NCBI GenBank assembly: GCA_938092015.1
Contig: CALKOT010000005.1
Coordinates: 28,049 to 92,048, forward strand
Source: an uncultured Paracoccaceae bacterium
GTDB lineage: Bacteria; Pseudomonadota; Alphaproteobacteria; Rhodobacterales; Rhodobacteraceae
DNA: 64,000 nt
Direction of reading: 5' to 3'
A program made the translations under genes and the position numbers. Shown one piece after another: positions 15,807 to 24,529 of the stretch (positions are counted from its first letter, which is position 1; every line of letters begins with the position of its first letter). The notes under the pieces are model-generated. The model was not told where the DNA came from. It was given only the letters and a program-made list of their open reading frames with translations, and made no database searches.

Positions 15807-16739
15807 TCAGATCGTCGTCAGATCAACATTTGACCCACACACCAGCACACCGACATGACTGCCCGGCTCAGGTGTGACCGCCCCGCTCATCACCGCCGCC
15901 AATGCAGTTGAGGCGCCCAGTTCAGCCGCAATGCCACACTGGCTCCACAGTGCTTTCTGGGCGGCGCGGATCGCATCATCTTCAACCAGCGCGAGGTCAT
16001 CGACATGGCTTGAAATCGCTTCGTGGTTCATCCGACCAATCGAAGGCGCGCCAAGGCTGTCACGTGCGATAGAAGTTGGCCTCATTTCAACCGGTGCACC
16101 CGCCTTGCGGGCCTCATAGGCGCAGCGGGCGTCTTTGGGTTCGACACCTATGACGGAAGGTCCCATCTGCATGGCGTAGGCCATGCCTGAGATCAGGCCG
16201 CCCCCACCGATAGCGATCAGGACAGCATCCATATCTGGGCATTGTTCAGCCCATTCCAGGCCAAGCGTTCCTTGCCCCGTAATCGTGCCAATCGCTTCAT
16301 AGGGGTGCACGTCCGCTACATCGGTTTCACTGCGAAACGCATCGTAGGCCGCGATTGTATCGGCAATGTTGTCACCGATCAGGCGAACCTCTGCGCCGTA
16401 GGACTTGATTTTCTCAACCTTGGGCGTCGGTGCGAAGGTGGGCACAAAGATCGTCGCCTTTAGCCCCAGCGCCCTGGCCGCATAACCAACCGCCGCGCCG
16501 TGGTTACCGCCAGAAACAGCGACCAGATCGCGGGTCTCGCGACCACCGGTCAACAGCGTCGTGAAAGCGCCGCGCGGCTTGAAGCTGCCGGCATGCTGAA
16601 ATCCTTCTAGCTTCAGCGTCAGTCGCCCGCCCCAGTCGCACCCGAAATCCTTGGGATCGACTTCCATCACAGGGGTCCGGCGAACATAAGGCCGGATCGC
16701 GCGATCAGCTTCGATGATGGATTGCATTGTTATGGTCAT
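15807..16739 (-). CDS. threonine dehydratase-like PLP enzyme (EutB/BhcB-like)
   Basis: A 310-residue fold-type II PLP enzyme of the serine/threonine dehydratase family. The PLP lysine is Lys54 in AGSFKPRGAF, the cofactor-binding loop is SGGNHG (76-81) and the phosphate loop is IGGGGLISG (about 177-185). No C-terminal ACT domain is present, so it is a catabolic-type enzyme. It is divergent from an ornithine cyclodeaminase-family gene. That pairing occurs in ectoine utilisation (EutB/EutC) and in the beta-hydroxyaspartate cycle (BhcB/BhcD). Other genes of either pathway are missing here, so the substrate stays open. Confidence 0.8.
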   Translation of the reverse strand: MTITMQSIIEADRAIRPYVRRTPVMEVDPKDFGCDWGGRLTLKLEGFQHAGSFKPRGAFTTLLTGGRETRDLVAVSGGNHGAAVGYAARALGLKATIFVPTFAPTPKVEKIKSYGAEVRLIGDNIADTIAAYDAFRSETDVADVHPYEAIGTITGQGTLGLEWAEQCPDMDAVLIAIGGGGLISGMAYAMQMGPSVIGVEPKDARCAYEARKAGAPVEMRPTSIARDSLGAPSIGRMNHEAISSHVDDLALVEDDAIRAAQKALWSQCGIAAELGASTALAAVMSGAVTPEPGSHVGVLVCGSNVDLTTI

Positions 16740-16795
16740 GGACGAAAGCCTCCGTTTCGCGCACGGTCGCCGAAAGACAGGACAGGAGCAAGACC

Positions 16796-17785
16796 TTGAG
16801 CATCGAGATCGAATATTTGGGTGGCCCGCAGATCAAGGAACTGGCGCTAACAGACGAACAGATCCTTGATGCGGTTGAAGGTGGTCTGATCGCTGCTGGG
16901 CGAGGTGACACAGTGATAGAGCCGCGGATGCACCTCGCGCCCGGTCATTCGGACGGGCATTTCAACGTGCTGCGCGGGGTCATCGGCGACTATGCCGGGG
17001 TCAAGGTGGTTGGTGATTTCGTCGACAACTACAAATCCGGCCTGCCGTCCGAGATGGCCCTACTGAACCTTTTTGATCCCGTGAACGGCGCACCGAAAGC
17101 GGTGATAGATGCTGCCGGGATCACCGATATGCGGACAGGGGCCGTCACAGCGATCGGGGCAAAACACCTTGCGCCGGAAAAGCCCCGCATTCTGGGTCAT
17201 ATCGGGGCGCGGGGGACGGCTTACTGGAATGTGCGGCTGCTGGATCATCTTTTCGATTTTGAAGAAATCCGCGTTCATTCGCGCCGCCCTGAATCGCGCG
17301 AACCCTTTGGCGAGAGACTATCTCAGGACCTCGGCAAGCCGGTCATCGTGACCGAAGATTGGGAAAGCTGCCTGAAGGATGCCGACATAATGGTCGAAGC
17401 GTCCCGATTACGGGAACCGACGCCGATGTTCGATCCGGCCTGGGTCAAGCCCGGCGCGCTGGTGATCCCCTACGGTACGATGAGTTCTCTGCCGCTGGAG
17501 TTCGTCGATGGAATTGATGCGTTTTTCATGGACGATCTTGGTCAGATGAATGCAGGCGATTTCGGTGCACTTCGCCCCCATATCCAGGCTGGAAAAGTTA
17601 CTCGTGACAGTTTCCGGGCAGAGATCGGCGAGGTGGCGGCGGGCGCCAAGCCGGGGCGAAAATCAGCTGATGAAACGATCCTGTTCTGGCACCGGGGCCT
17701 CGCCACTTCGGACATAGCACTGGGCGTTCGGATGCTTGAACTGGCGCGGGAACGAGGGATCGTGATGCGGCTGCCCTATGCGTGA
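16796..17785 (+). CDS. ornithine cyclodeaminase / mu-crystallin family protein (EutC-like)
   Basis: A 329-residue NAD(P)-binding enzyme of the ornithine cyclodeaminase/mu-crystallin family. Visible are a substrate domain with the PRMHLAPGHSDGHFNVLRG region, DMRTGAVTAIGAKHLA (about residue 115) and the dinucleotide site ILGHIGARGTAYWNVRLLD. The TTG at 16796 is taken as start because AGGAG lies 8 bases upstream; the in-frame ATG at 16727 would run into the divergent gene. Members reduce imines or deaminate cyclic amino acids. It pairs with the dehydratase-like gene as in EutB/EutC or BhcB/BhcD. Confidence 0.8.
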   Translation: MSIEIEYLGGPQIKELALTDEQILDAVEGGLIAAGRGDTVIEPRMHLAPGHSDGHFNVLRGVIGDYAGVKVVGDFVDNYKSGLPSEMALLNLFDPVNGAPKAVIDAAGITDMRTGAVTAIGAKHLAPEKPRILGHIGARGTAYWNVRLLDHLFDFEEIRVHSRRPESREPFGERLSQDLGKPVIVTEDWESCLKDADIMVEASRLREPTPMFDPAWVKPGALVIPYGTMSSLPLEFVDGIDAFFMDDLGQMNAGDFGALRPHIQAGKVTRDSFRAEIGEVAAGAKPGRKSADETILFWHRGLATSDIALGVRMLELARERGIVMRLPYA

Positions 17786-17795
17786 AATCGACTAG

Positions 17796-17813
17796 GGTTT
17801 CACACGTGAAACC
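17796..17813. promoter_or_regulatory. palindrome GGTTTCAC-AC-GTGAAACC, copy 2
   Basis: Eight-base perfect arms around AC, 10 bases after the EutC-like stop and about 215 bases before the SDR start. A half-copy GGTTTCACAC follows at 17864-17873. The gap 17786-18026 holds no gene. The core TTTCAC-N2-GTGAAA is shared with 13687 and 43299. Confidence 0.65.
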
Positions 17814-18026
17814 AAAGCTATCCCTCTGAAGTTACATAATAATAAGGTTGCGTTAACCTTTGAGGTTTCACACTACATGCCTCGATGCCCTTGAAGGGCA
17901 ATATGCGCCGGGGCGTCCAGATCACCAGCAAGCCAGCCCAGATCGTCCCTGTCGAACCTGATCGATTTGACGGTGCGGACCGAATACGCCATTTCGAAGC
18001 CCAGAGATTATCGGGGCAACGCTGTC

Positions 18027-18869
18027 ATGTCGCAAAAAACCATGCTGATCACCGGCTGTTCAAGTGGCATCGGCCACGAGGCGGCGCATGAGCTGCATAG
18101 ACGTGGCTGGCGCGTTTTCGCGACCTGCCGCAAGGCCGAGGACGCCGTGCGGCTGGAAAGTGAAGGTCTGGAAAGCTGGGCGTTGGACTATGCCGATGAG
18201 GCGAGCGTTGCAGCAGGCGCGGCTGAGGCGTTGTCGCGGTGCAATGGCAAACTGGACGCTCTTTTCAACAACGGCGCCTACGCGCTGCCCGGCCCAATGG
18301 AGGACGTGCCAAGGGACGGTCTGCGGGCAATCTTTGAAGCGAATGTCCTTGGCCCTCACCAACTGACCGCCGCAGTCCTGCCTGCGATGCGCGCCGCGGG
18401 ATCGGGTAGGGTGATCAACTGCTCATCCGTCCTCGGCATGGTCGGCGTGCCCTATCGCGGTCCGTACAACGCCACAAAGTTCGCGTTGGAGGGGATGACA
18501 GACACCTTGAGGAGGGAGCTGACCGACAGCCCGATCCACATCATCCTGATAGAACCTGGCCCAATCCGCACGCCATTTCGCAGGAATGCGCGCGGACCGT
18601 TTGAACGGTGGATGAAACCCCAGCGCGAAGGATCATCCCACCCCCAGCACATGTGGGACGAAGTTGAGAGACGCCTCTACAAGGACAAAAAAAAGAACGC
18701 CAAGTTCGAACTGCCGCCTTCCGCCGTCACCGCAAAACTGGTGCGCGCGTTAGAGGCGGACAGCCCCAAGCCCCGGTATTTTGTGACAACGCCGACCTAT
18801 GGCGCAGACGTGCTGCGCCGCGTGTTATCTACGCGGATGCTGGACCGAGTGATTGGCGGCAGGCAGTAA
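18027..18869 (+). CDS. SDR family NAD(P)-dependent oxidoreductase
   Basis: A 280-residue classical short-chain dehydrogenase with TGCSSGIG (9-16), FNNGAYA in place of NNAG, the catalytic serine in VINCSSVLGM and YNATK as the Tyr/Lys pair. The C-terminal extension (KDKKKNAKFELPPSAVTAKL) resembles the SDR subgroup that acts on hydrophobic or steroid-like substrates, a weak inference. The ATG at 18027 is preferred to 17967 because MSQKTMLITGCSSGIG is the expected N-terminus. The ribosome site is weak. A TTTCAC palindrome lies in the upstream gap. Confidence 0.88.
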   Translation: MSQKTMLITGCSSGIGHEAAHELHRRGWRVFATCRKAEDAVRLESEGLESWALDYADEASVAAGAAEALSRCNGKLDALFNNGAYALPGPMEDVPRDGLRAIFEANVLGPHQLTAAVLPAMRAAGSGRVINCSSVLGMVGVPYRGPYNATKFALEGMTDTLRRELTDSPIHIILIEPGPIRTPFRRNARGPFERWMKPQREGSSHPQHMWDEVERRLYKDKKKNAKFELPPSAVTAKLVRALEADSPKPRYFVTTPTYGADVLRRVLSTRMLDRVIGGRQ

Positions 18870-18880
18870 GGCGCCTGTGA

Positions 18881-18958
18881 TCAAGCGTTTCTCGACGCCC
18901 CAAAAAGGCCAAGGCCAAAGGTGACGGCGGCGACGGGGATAGCGGATACGAACAGCAT
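18881..18958 (-). CDS. 25-residue single-helix membrane peptide under a FNR box
   Basis: A 26-codon open frame beginning MLFVSAIPVAAVTFG and ending in GASRNA, i.e. one hydrophobic helix followed by a short polar/basic tail, the layout of small membrane subunits of respiratory enzymes. AAAGGAAAG lies 5-8 bases before the ATG, a strong ribosome site. A perfect FNR-type box is centred 69 bases upstream of the start codon, with a possible -10 element (CTTATT) in the right place between them. No family was recognised. Being so short it could be chance, but the box, ribosome site and composition agree. Confidence 0.5.
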   Translation of the reverse strand: MLFVSAIPVAAVTFGLGLFGASRNA

Positions 18959-19020
18959 GGATCTTTCCTTTCATCTGATGCGACCAGAGAAAGGAATAAG
19001 TCTGTCTTAGTGGCTGGACC

Positions 19021-19034
19021 TTGATCGAGATCAA
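19021..19034 (-). promoter_or_regulatory. FNR/FnrL-type box TTGATCGAGATCAA
   Basis: A perfect match to the FNR family consensus TTGAT-N4-ATCAA. It sits 15 bases after the stop of the DUF1203 gene and upstream of the 25-aa membrane ORF. If it acts at -41.5 as a class II activator site, transcription would start about 27 bases before that ATG. No gene starts to its right within 700 bases on the plus strand, so the leftward ORF is the natural target. Confidence 0.72.
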
Positions 19035-19049
19035 GGCCCAGCCAGATAT

Positions 19050-19517
19050 TCAGGCCCGCGTCACCTTGCCAGCGAAGCAGCCATGTTTTGCAAAATGGAC
19101 GTGGCAATACGCAACCTCATCATCGGCGAAAGCCTCTTTCAGCCGCTTGTCCAGATCAGCGCCGTCAAGCACGTCTCCATCCACGATCAAATCCGCCCCG
19201 CTGAACATCCTGAGTGAGATGAGGCGAGACCGGATCATGTCTGGCACTTCGCCGGGTTGAAGCATGACCTGTGCTGCGCCTTTCGTGACATAGACCGCAT
19301 GGCTGGACTGATAAGGACTGTTCGCTGGCTGATGTTGGTGGTTGGTCAGAATGACCGTCTCGCCAATGTCTGCGTCCTTCATGCTGACGCGGTAGGGATA
19401 GCCCGGCGCCGATTTTACAGTGGTGCGAATGGCGTTTCGGGTCGCCAGCTCATCATCGCTGAGGTCGAAAAGCGATGCGAAGTCCTCGCCAGGCAGGGAG
19501 TGGATTTGGAACGTCAT
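19050..19517 (-). CDS. DUF1203 family protein
   Basis: A 155-residue protein matching the DUF1203 family, with the conserved segments PGYPYRVSMKDADIGETVILTNHQHQ and SPYQSSHAVYV and the closing VAYCHVHFAKHGC. The several His and Cys residues in conserved positions suggest a possible metal site, an inference. Function of the family is unknown. Its start is 150 bases from a Zur-type palindrome that it shares as upstream region with the COG0523 GTPase. Confidence 0.83.
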   Translation of the reverse strand: MTFQIHSLPGEDFASLFDLSDDELATRNAIRTTVKSAPGYPYRVSMKDADIGETVILTNHQHQPANSPYQSSHAVYVTKGAAQVMLQPGEVPDMIRSRLISLRMFSGADLIVDGDVLDGADLDKRLKEAFADDEVAYCHVHFAKHGCFAGKVTRA

Positions 19518-19668
19518 TTCGGTCTCCGGTTATGTGATGGAGACGGGATACCTGCAGCGTTGAGGTCCTGCGACCCGGATGGCGCCGCAGGAAATGGGTG
19601 GACCGGCCTTTGCGACGTAGCGGTCTTCGCACGGGCACTTAAGGGCCCAGGGATAATGCTTGAAATAA

Positions 19669-19686
19669 GTAATGTTATAACATTAC
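19669..19686. promoter_or_regulatory. Zur-type box, perfect palindrome
   Basis: GTAATGTTATAACATTAC is an 18-base perfect palindrome with the TGTTATAACA core of proteobacterial Zur boxes. It overlaps a possible promoter (TTGAAA at 19660 and TACAAA at 19684, 18 bases apart), so binding would block transcription. It lies 109 bases before the COG0523 GTPase start, the classical target of zinc-starvation control, and 150 bases from the divergent DUF1203 start. Confidence 0.8.
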
Positions 19687-19795
19687 AAAATAGAACTTGC
19701 GAATGTACCGGACTCAGGCGGGGCAAAGCCTGCATAGAAATCCGGTTCGTTGGCGAAAATTGATGAAATGCAGCTGCCAGATAAGCGAGCCCCTC

Positions 19796-20815
19796 ATGAT
19801 CACGGCAGAACAGCGTCTCCCCGTAACCGTCCTTTCCGGCTTTCTTGGCGCAGGCAAAACAACATTGTTGAACCGCGTACTCAACAATCGCGATGGACAT
19901 CGCGTTGCGGTGATCGTCAACGACATGTCTGAGGTGAATATCGACGCTGATCTTGTCCGTGCAGAGACAGAGCTTAGCCGCACAGACGAGACACTGGTTG
20001 AGATGTCCAACGGGTGTATTTGCTGCACTCTGCGCGATGATCTGCTGGCTGAAGTGCGTCGTCTCGCCGCCGAGGGGCGCTTTGACTATCTGCTCATCGA
20101 ATCCACGGGGATATCTGAGCCGCTGCCGGTGGCGACGACATTCGAATTTCGCGATGAGGACGGTCAAAGCCTGTCTGACGTCGCCCGGCTCGACACCATG
20201 GCGACGGTTGTGGATGCAGTGAACCTGCTGAATGACTTTTCCAGCCACGACTTCCTTGCCGACCGGGGAGAGACGATGGGAGAGGGCGATGAACGGACGC
20301 TGGTGAATCTGCTGACCGATCAGATTGAGTTTGCTGACGTTATCATTCTGAACAAGGTGGATGATGCTGGGCCGCAAAAAGTCGACGCCGCGCGCAAGAT
20401 CATTCGCAGTTTGAACGGTGACGCCAAGATCATCGAGGCGAACCATTCGGATATCCCAGCAGGCCGTGTCCTCAACACGGGTCTCTTTGACTTTGAAAAG
20501 GCCCACGATCATCCGATGTGGGCGAAGGAACTTTACGGCTTTGCCGATCACACGCCGGAAACCGAAGAATATGGCGTGACCAGCTTCGTCTATCGCGCGC
20601 GTCAGCCGTTCGTCCCGGAAAAGATCATGGCCGTCCTGAATGGCGAGATACCGGGCGTGATCCGGGCCAAAGGCCATTTCTGGTTTGCGACACGGCCTGA
20701 CTGGGTTGCGGAATTTTCGCTGGCGGGCGCGTTGTCGTCGGTCAAGCCGCTTGGTACGTGGTGGGCGTCTGTCCCCAAGGATCGTTGGCCAGATGATGAA
20801 CGGACCCAGGCCTAA
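19796..20815 (+). CDS. COG0523/CobW family GTPase, cut short by an in-frame TAA
   Basis: A G3E GTPase of the COG0523 group (CobW/YciC/ZigA type), here 339 residues before a stop. It has the P-loop [11 protein letters not shown], the metal motif CICC in [22 protein letters not shown] and the base-recognition NKVD. Such proteins deliver or insert metals, and those under Zur support zinc enzymes during starvation. The start at 19796 gives [18 protein letters not shown]; the ATG at 19697 adds a cysteine-containing leader unlike the family. The C-terminal CobW_C domain continues in the same frame after TAA 20813-20815, so the protein is truncated or read in two parts. Confidence 0.85.
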   Translation: MITAEQRLPVTVLSGFLGAGKTTLLNRVLNNRDGHRVAVIVNDMSEVNIDADLVRAETELSRTDETLVEMSNGCICCTLRDDLLAEVRRLAAEGRFDYLLIESTGISEPLPVATTFEFRDEDGQSLSDVARLDTMATVVDAVNLLNDFSSHDFLADRGETMGEGDERTLVNLLTDQIEFADVIILNKVDDAGPQKVDAARKIIRSLNGDAKIIEANHSDIPAGRVLNTGLFDFEKAHDHPMWAKELYGFADHTPETEEYGVTSFVYRARQPFVPEKIMAVLNGEIPGVIRAKGHFWFATRPDWVAEFSLAGALSSVKPLGTWWASVPKDRWPDDERTQA

Positions 20816-21019
20816 ATGGTGGACAAATGGCAGGAACCCTGGGGCGATCGCCGTCAAGAGATCGTCTTTATCGGCGCCGGGATCGACTGGCCGACGTTAA
20901 CCGCGCGACTTGATGCGGCGCTTTTGCCGGAAGATGTGGCATTGCGCTTGAGTGATCTACCGGACCTTGCCGATCCGTTCCCAGTTTGGCGGCGAACGCC
21001 GGTTTCGGAAAACGCTTAG
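20816..21019 (+). pseudogene. C-terminal fragment of the COG0523 GTPase
   Basis: Directly after TAA 20813-20815 the same frame continues with ATG and 67 codons (VDKWQEPWGDRRQEIVFIGA ...) which read as the end of the CobW C-terminal domain. With this part the protein is about 407 residues, the normal family length. The junction TAAATG could allow translational restart, giving a separate small domain, or the gene may simply be broken by a point mutation. The region before the ATG shows no good ribosome site. Confidence 0.75.
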
Positions 21020-21038
21020 CGTTCGGCGTTTTGTATTA

Positions 21039-21070
21039 GGCCAAGGTGGGTTTGGTGAACCCACTTGGCC
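21039..21070. terminator. stem-loop between convergent COG0523 GTPase and purH
   Basis: GGCCAAGGTGGGTT pairs with AACCCACTTGGCC around a short loop, a 13-base stem with one bulged G. It lies between two convergent genes. In the leftward direction the stem is followed by TAATACAAAA rather than a clean U-tract, so it is a moderate terminator. A second small inverted repeat (AAAACGC ... GCGTTTT, 21009-21032) overlaps the GTPase stop. Confidence 0.55.
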
Positions 21071-21103
21071 AGAATGCGCCTCGGGCGGCGAATGCGGTGG
21101 GCT

Positions 21104-22690
21104 TTAATGCCTAAAGTGGCGCATCCCGGTTAACACCATCGCCAACCCCAACTCATTCGCGGCTGCGATCACCTCATCGTCACGCATTGATCCGCCGGGC
21201 TGGATCAGCGCTGTGGCACCAGCCTCCGCCGCTGTGATAAGGCCATCTGCGAAGGGAAAGAAAGCGTCTGAGGCGACGACGGCGCCTTTGACCAGGCTCT
21301 TGGACAGACCCATTGCCTCAGCCATATCCTCACCTTTGCAGGCAGCGATGCGGGTGCTGTCGACGCGGCTCATCTGACCGGCGCCGACGCCGACTGTCGC
21401 GCCGTTCTTCGCGTAGATGATCGCGTTGGATTTGACGTGCTTTGCAACAGTCCAAGCGAACAACAGATCTTTCAGTTCAGCATCCGTTGGCGCGCGTTTG
21501 GTGGCGACTTTCAACTCATCCGCTGAGATGCGACCGTTATCGCGATCCTGAGACAGGTATCCGCCCGCAACCTGCCGCCAAGTGAGGCCGGGGGCCGATG
21601 GGTCGGGCAGCGCGCCAGTGGTCAGCAGACGCAGGTTTTTCTTCTTTGCGAAGACCGCTTTTGCTGCATCGTCGGCGTCAGGGGCGATCACAACTTCGGT
21701 GAAGATCTCGACGATTTTTTCCGCTGTTGCGCCGTCCAACGTCTGGTTCAGCGCGATGATGCCGCCAAAGGCAGAGGTGCGGTCGCAGTCGAAGGCGCGC
21801 TCATAAGCTTCGGCCAAAGTCGCGCCTGTGGCTACCCCACAAGGATTGGCGTGTTTGATGATGGCGCAGGCGGGACCGTTGGTGGGGTCAAATTCAGCCG
21901 CCAGTTCAAACGCGGCGTCAGTGTCGTTGATGTTGTTGTACGACAGCTCTTTGCCCTGATGCTGGGTTGCGGTGGACACACCTGGGCGGTCGGATCCGTC
22001 AGTGTAGAACGCCGCTGACTGGTGCGGGTTTTCGCCGTATCTCAGCGTCTGCGCCAGCGTTCCTGCGACAGCGCGGCGGCGTGGGGCGGCCTCTCCAATC
22101 GCGCTCGCCATCCAGGTGGACACGGCAGCGTCATAGGCGGCGGTGCGGGCGTAGGCGATTTGTGCCTGGCGCTGGCGGAACGCGAGGGATGGGCCCCCTG
22201 CGTCCATTTCTTCAAGCACCGCGCTGTAGTCTTCGGCATCAACCACCACAGTAACGAAGGCGTGGTTCTTCGATGCTGCGCGGATCATTGCAGGGCCGCC
22301 GATGTCGATGTTCTCAATACAGTCGTCATACCCAGCGCCCGCCGCCACGGTCGCCTCAAAGGGGTAAAGATTGACGACCAGCAGATCGATGGCTTCAATC
22401 CCATGCTCATCCATCGACGCCTGATGGCCAGCATCATCGCGCAGGGACAAAAGCCCGCCATGCACCATCGGGTGTAGCGTTTTGACCCGACCGTCCATCA
22501 TCTCAGGGAAGCCGGTCAGATCAGCGACATCGCGTACAGCCAGCCCGGCATCGCGCAGCGCCTTCGCCGTGCCGCCGGTGGAGACGAGGTCAACGCCGCG
22601 GTCTGCCAATGCCTTGCCGAACTCGATCAGGCCGGTTTTATCGGAAACAGAGATGAGGGCGCGCTTGATAGGCGCGGGCTGATTGGTCAT
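21104..22690 (-). CDS. purH: bifunctional AICAR formyltransferase/IMP cyclohydrolase PurH
   Basis: A 528-residue enzyme for the last two steps of de novo IMP synthesis. The N-terminal MGS-like cyclohydrolase domain shows [27 protein letters not shown] and [12 protein letters not shown]; the C-terminal transformylase shows [25 protein letters not shown] and [11 protein letters not shown]. The length matches the family. The ATG at 22690 is chosen because it has TGGAGCG upstream and starts [20 protein letters not shown]; an open extension to 22879 is not conserved in character. It is the last gene of a leftward run htpX-rsmB-heparinase-purH. Confidence 0.97.
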   Translation of the reverse strand: MTNQPAPIKRALISVSDKTGLIEFGKALADRGVDLVSTGGTAKALRDAGLAVRDVADLTGFPEMMDGRVKTLHPMVHGGLLSLRDDAGHQASMDEHGIEAIDLLVVNLYPFEATVAAGAGYDDCIENIDIGGPAMIRAASKNHAFVTVVVDAEDYSAVLEEMDAGGPSLAFRQRQAQIAYARTAAYDAAVSTWMASAIGEAAPRRRAVAGTLAQTLRYGENPHQSAAFYTDGSDRPGVSTATQHQGKELSYNNINDTDAAFELAAEFDPTNGPACAIIKHANPCGVATGATLAEAYERAFDCDRTSAFGGIIALNQTLDGATAEKIVEIFTEVVIAPDADDAAKAVFAKKKNLRLLTTGALPDPSAPGLTWRQVAGGYLSQDRDNGRISADELKVATKRAPTDAELKDLLFAWTVAKHVKSNAIIYAKNGATVGVGAGQMSRVDSTRIAACKGEDMAEAMGLSKSLVKGAVVASDAFFPFADGLITAAEAGATALIQPGGSMRDDEVIAAANELGLAMVLTGMRHFRH

Positions 22691-22724
22691 GGCGGTCGCT
22701 CCAGTTATGGGCCGCCAGACGGGA

Positions 22725-24470
22725 TCAGGTGTCGGCGGCGGCGGTCTCAGCCAGATCGCGCGGGGCCGGTTTATTCGGCTCAGCCCGGCGAAAGGCCCAT
22801 TTGACGACGCCGGAATACTCTTTCGCTTCGCCCCTGACCACGATCTGTTTTGTCGCGCGTGGGCGGACGCGGCGATCATCGAGGAAAACGCTGTCTTCGA
22901 TGGTCAGATCACCCCCCAGCTGGCGCATGACCCAAAGATCGCCAGTGGGCGGGCGCAGACGCACGGCGCTACCGGCAAGGAACACGTCTGCTTCAACATC
23001 GGGGTGCAGGTGGAACCGGATGATGAAGGGAATCGCCATCTTGTCCATCCGCCCCGCTGCGATATCAAAGGCCGATTGGGGCCCCGGACCAATGGCGGCG
23101 ACGTTGTCCTCACCCCGGAAATCACCGCCATCCGCCGTCAGGATCAGGCGTCTCTGATGGATCAGGCCGTGCGTGGCGAGGTAACCGTCATGGCTGGCGA
23201 TCAGGCGCACGCCGGTCGCGTCTTCTTCGCGTGTACAGCTGATTTCGCGCGCGCCGCCCAGCAATCGGGGCGCGCCGGTCTTGCGGGTGATCAGACGGGA
23301 AGACGACATGTCTTCGATCGTCAATCCGCTATGCGCCGCCGTTGCGCGCGATGCCGTACGCCATTCATCGCCGAAGGCTGCGCCAGGACCACAATTGATG
23401 ATCATCAGTCGTCGGCCGACGGAGGCTTCAAAGCAGAAGGCGCTGGCATGAAATCCGACCGCTTCGTCGCCTTTGCCAACCACGCCGCCGTCGAAGACGA
23501 CGGTTGAGCGGGCGGTTGAGATGCGGTGAAAGCCCATGCATTCGTGGATGCGCATCGTGGGTCGGATGCCCGACGCGACCAGCGCTCGATCGATGCGTTC
23601 GGGGTCGCCGCCGCCGCCACCATGAAAGCGGGTGAGCGATCCGTCGCCCATCCGCATGGCGCGAATGGCGGGGGCGATGCGGGCCAGCGCGTCGGTATGA
23701 CCCGAGGAAGGCTCAATTCCGTTTTCGCGAAGGGATTGCGCGGCCCATACCAAAATCGCGAAGACCTCAAACAGATCTTCGGGGCTGCGGCTGGAAAGGC
23801 CTCCATCTGCGCCGATATTCGTGCAGCCTGTTTTGTCGAGGGCGCGGACGCCTTCCTTCATCACCCCCCCGCCAGCGCCTTCCAGCGCGAGGCCAGCGTA
23901 GATCAACCCAGCGGCGGCTTGAAAGCGCGGCAGGCCTTCGGGCGCCGACGACCATCGACGACGCAAAAACCGGGTTTGCCGCCCGAGTGAGCGGAAAAAC
24001 GCCTTGGATTTCACCGATCCGGCGCCATTCAGCAAGACCGGCGCATGGCAGATCCAGCGAGCAAGTCGGCGACCAGTCAGATCTGGTCGCCAGCCGGGGC
24101 CTTTGCCCGCGCCATAAAGGCTGATCCAGTCGAACAGCCAACTGATCAGCTTGGCGCGATCGGCAGGCTCAGACGCGGCGACGGCATGGTCCAGCCAGTC
24201 AAAACCTTGCAGTGCGTTTTCCCAGTTGGGGGAAGGTGGCGAAATCGTCCACGGCGTTTGATCGCGCGCCTCAACCATCCCGCCGCCAAGACGAAACAGG
24301 CCAGAGGCAAGCTGCCGCGCGATCAGATCATCACCAGTCCATAATGGTTCGGGGCTGGTTACCACGCCGGATGTTGAGCGACCAACCAGACTTAGACGCG
24401 CGTGGAGACGATCCGCCCACACAGGGCGATTCTCCATAGGCTCGGGGGCGCGTGACGCCTTTTTTGCCAT
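22725..24470 (-). CDS. heparinase II/III family protein
   Basis: A 581-residue protein with an N-terminal alpha-helical toroid (residues about 60-250) and a C-terminal beta-sandwich of the heparinase II/III type containing the catalytic-region stretch MIINCGPG, then [19 protein letters not shown]. No signal peptide is visible, unusual for a polysaccharide lyase, so the substrate may be cytosolic or the name may mislead. Placement between rsmB and purH is an arrangement I know from Rhodobacterales. The start may instead be the internal Met12. The function is not established. Confidence 0.82.
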   Translation of the reverse strand: MAKKASRAPEPMENRPVWADRLHARLSLVGRSTSGVVTSPEPLWTGDDLIARQLASGLFRLGGGMVEARDQTPWTISPPSPNWENALQGFDWLDHAVAASEPADRAKLISWLFDWISLYGAGKGPGWRPDLTGRRLARWICHAPVLLNGAGSVKSKAFFRSLGRQTRFLRRRWSSAPEGLPRFQAAAGLIYAGLALEGAGGGVMKEGVRALDKTGCTNIGADGGLSSRSPEDLFEVFAILVWAAQSLRENGIEPSSGHTDALARIAPAIRAMRMGDGSLTRFHGGGGGDPERIDRALVASGIRPTMRIHECMGFHRISTARSTVVFDGGVVGKGDEAVGFHASAFCFEASVGRRLMIINCGPGAAFGDEWRTASRATAAHSGLTIEDMSSSRLITRKTGAPRLLGGAREISCTREEDATGVRLIASHDGYLATHGLIHQRRLILTADGGDFRGEDNVAAIGPGPQSAFDIAAGRMDKMAIPFIIRFHLHPDVEADVFLAGSAVRLRPPTGDLWVMRQLGGDLTIEDSVFLDDRRVRPRATKQIVVRGEAKEYSGVVKWAFRRAEPNKPAPRDLAETAAADT

Positions 24471-24529
24471 TATCCGCTCGATTTTTCTTTTATCGTTTTG
24501 CGAATTCTACCGCTGTTCGGGTCGCCCTG

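Noticed and set aside
15807..17785. Ectoine utilisation (eut) or beta-hydroxyaspartate cycle cluster
   Set aside because: Only two of the needed families are present, and they are divergent; the pathway name is not supported.
17796..17813. parS centromere site for ParB
   Set aside because: parS is TGTTTCACGTGAAACA without spacer; here two extra bases separate the arms, and copies lie 25 kb apart in promoter gaps.
19514..20857. 447-codon open frame on the minus strand opposite the COG0523 GTPase
   Set aside because: It is a mirror of the high-GC gene on the plus strand, with no family motif, and the plus strand has P-loop, CxCC and NKVD motifs.
22683..23507. 274-codon plus-strand open frame opposite the heparinase-like gene
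   Set aside because: Shadow frame without ribosome site or family features.
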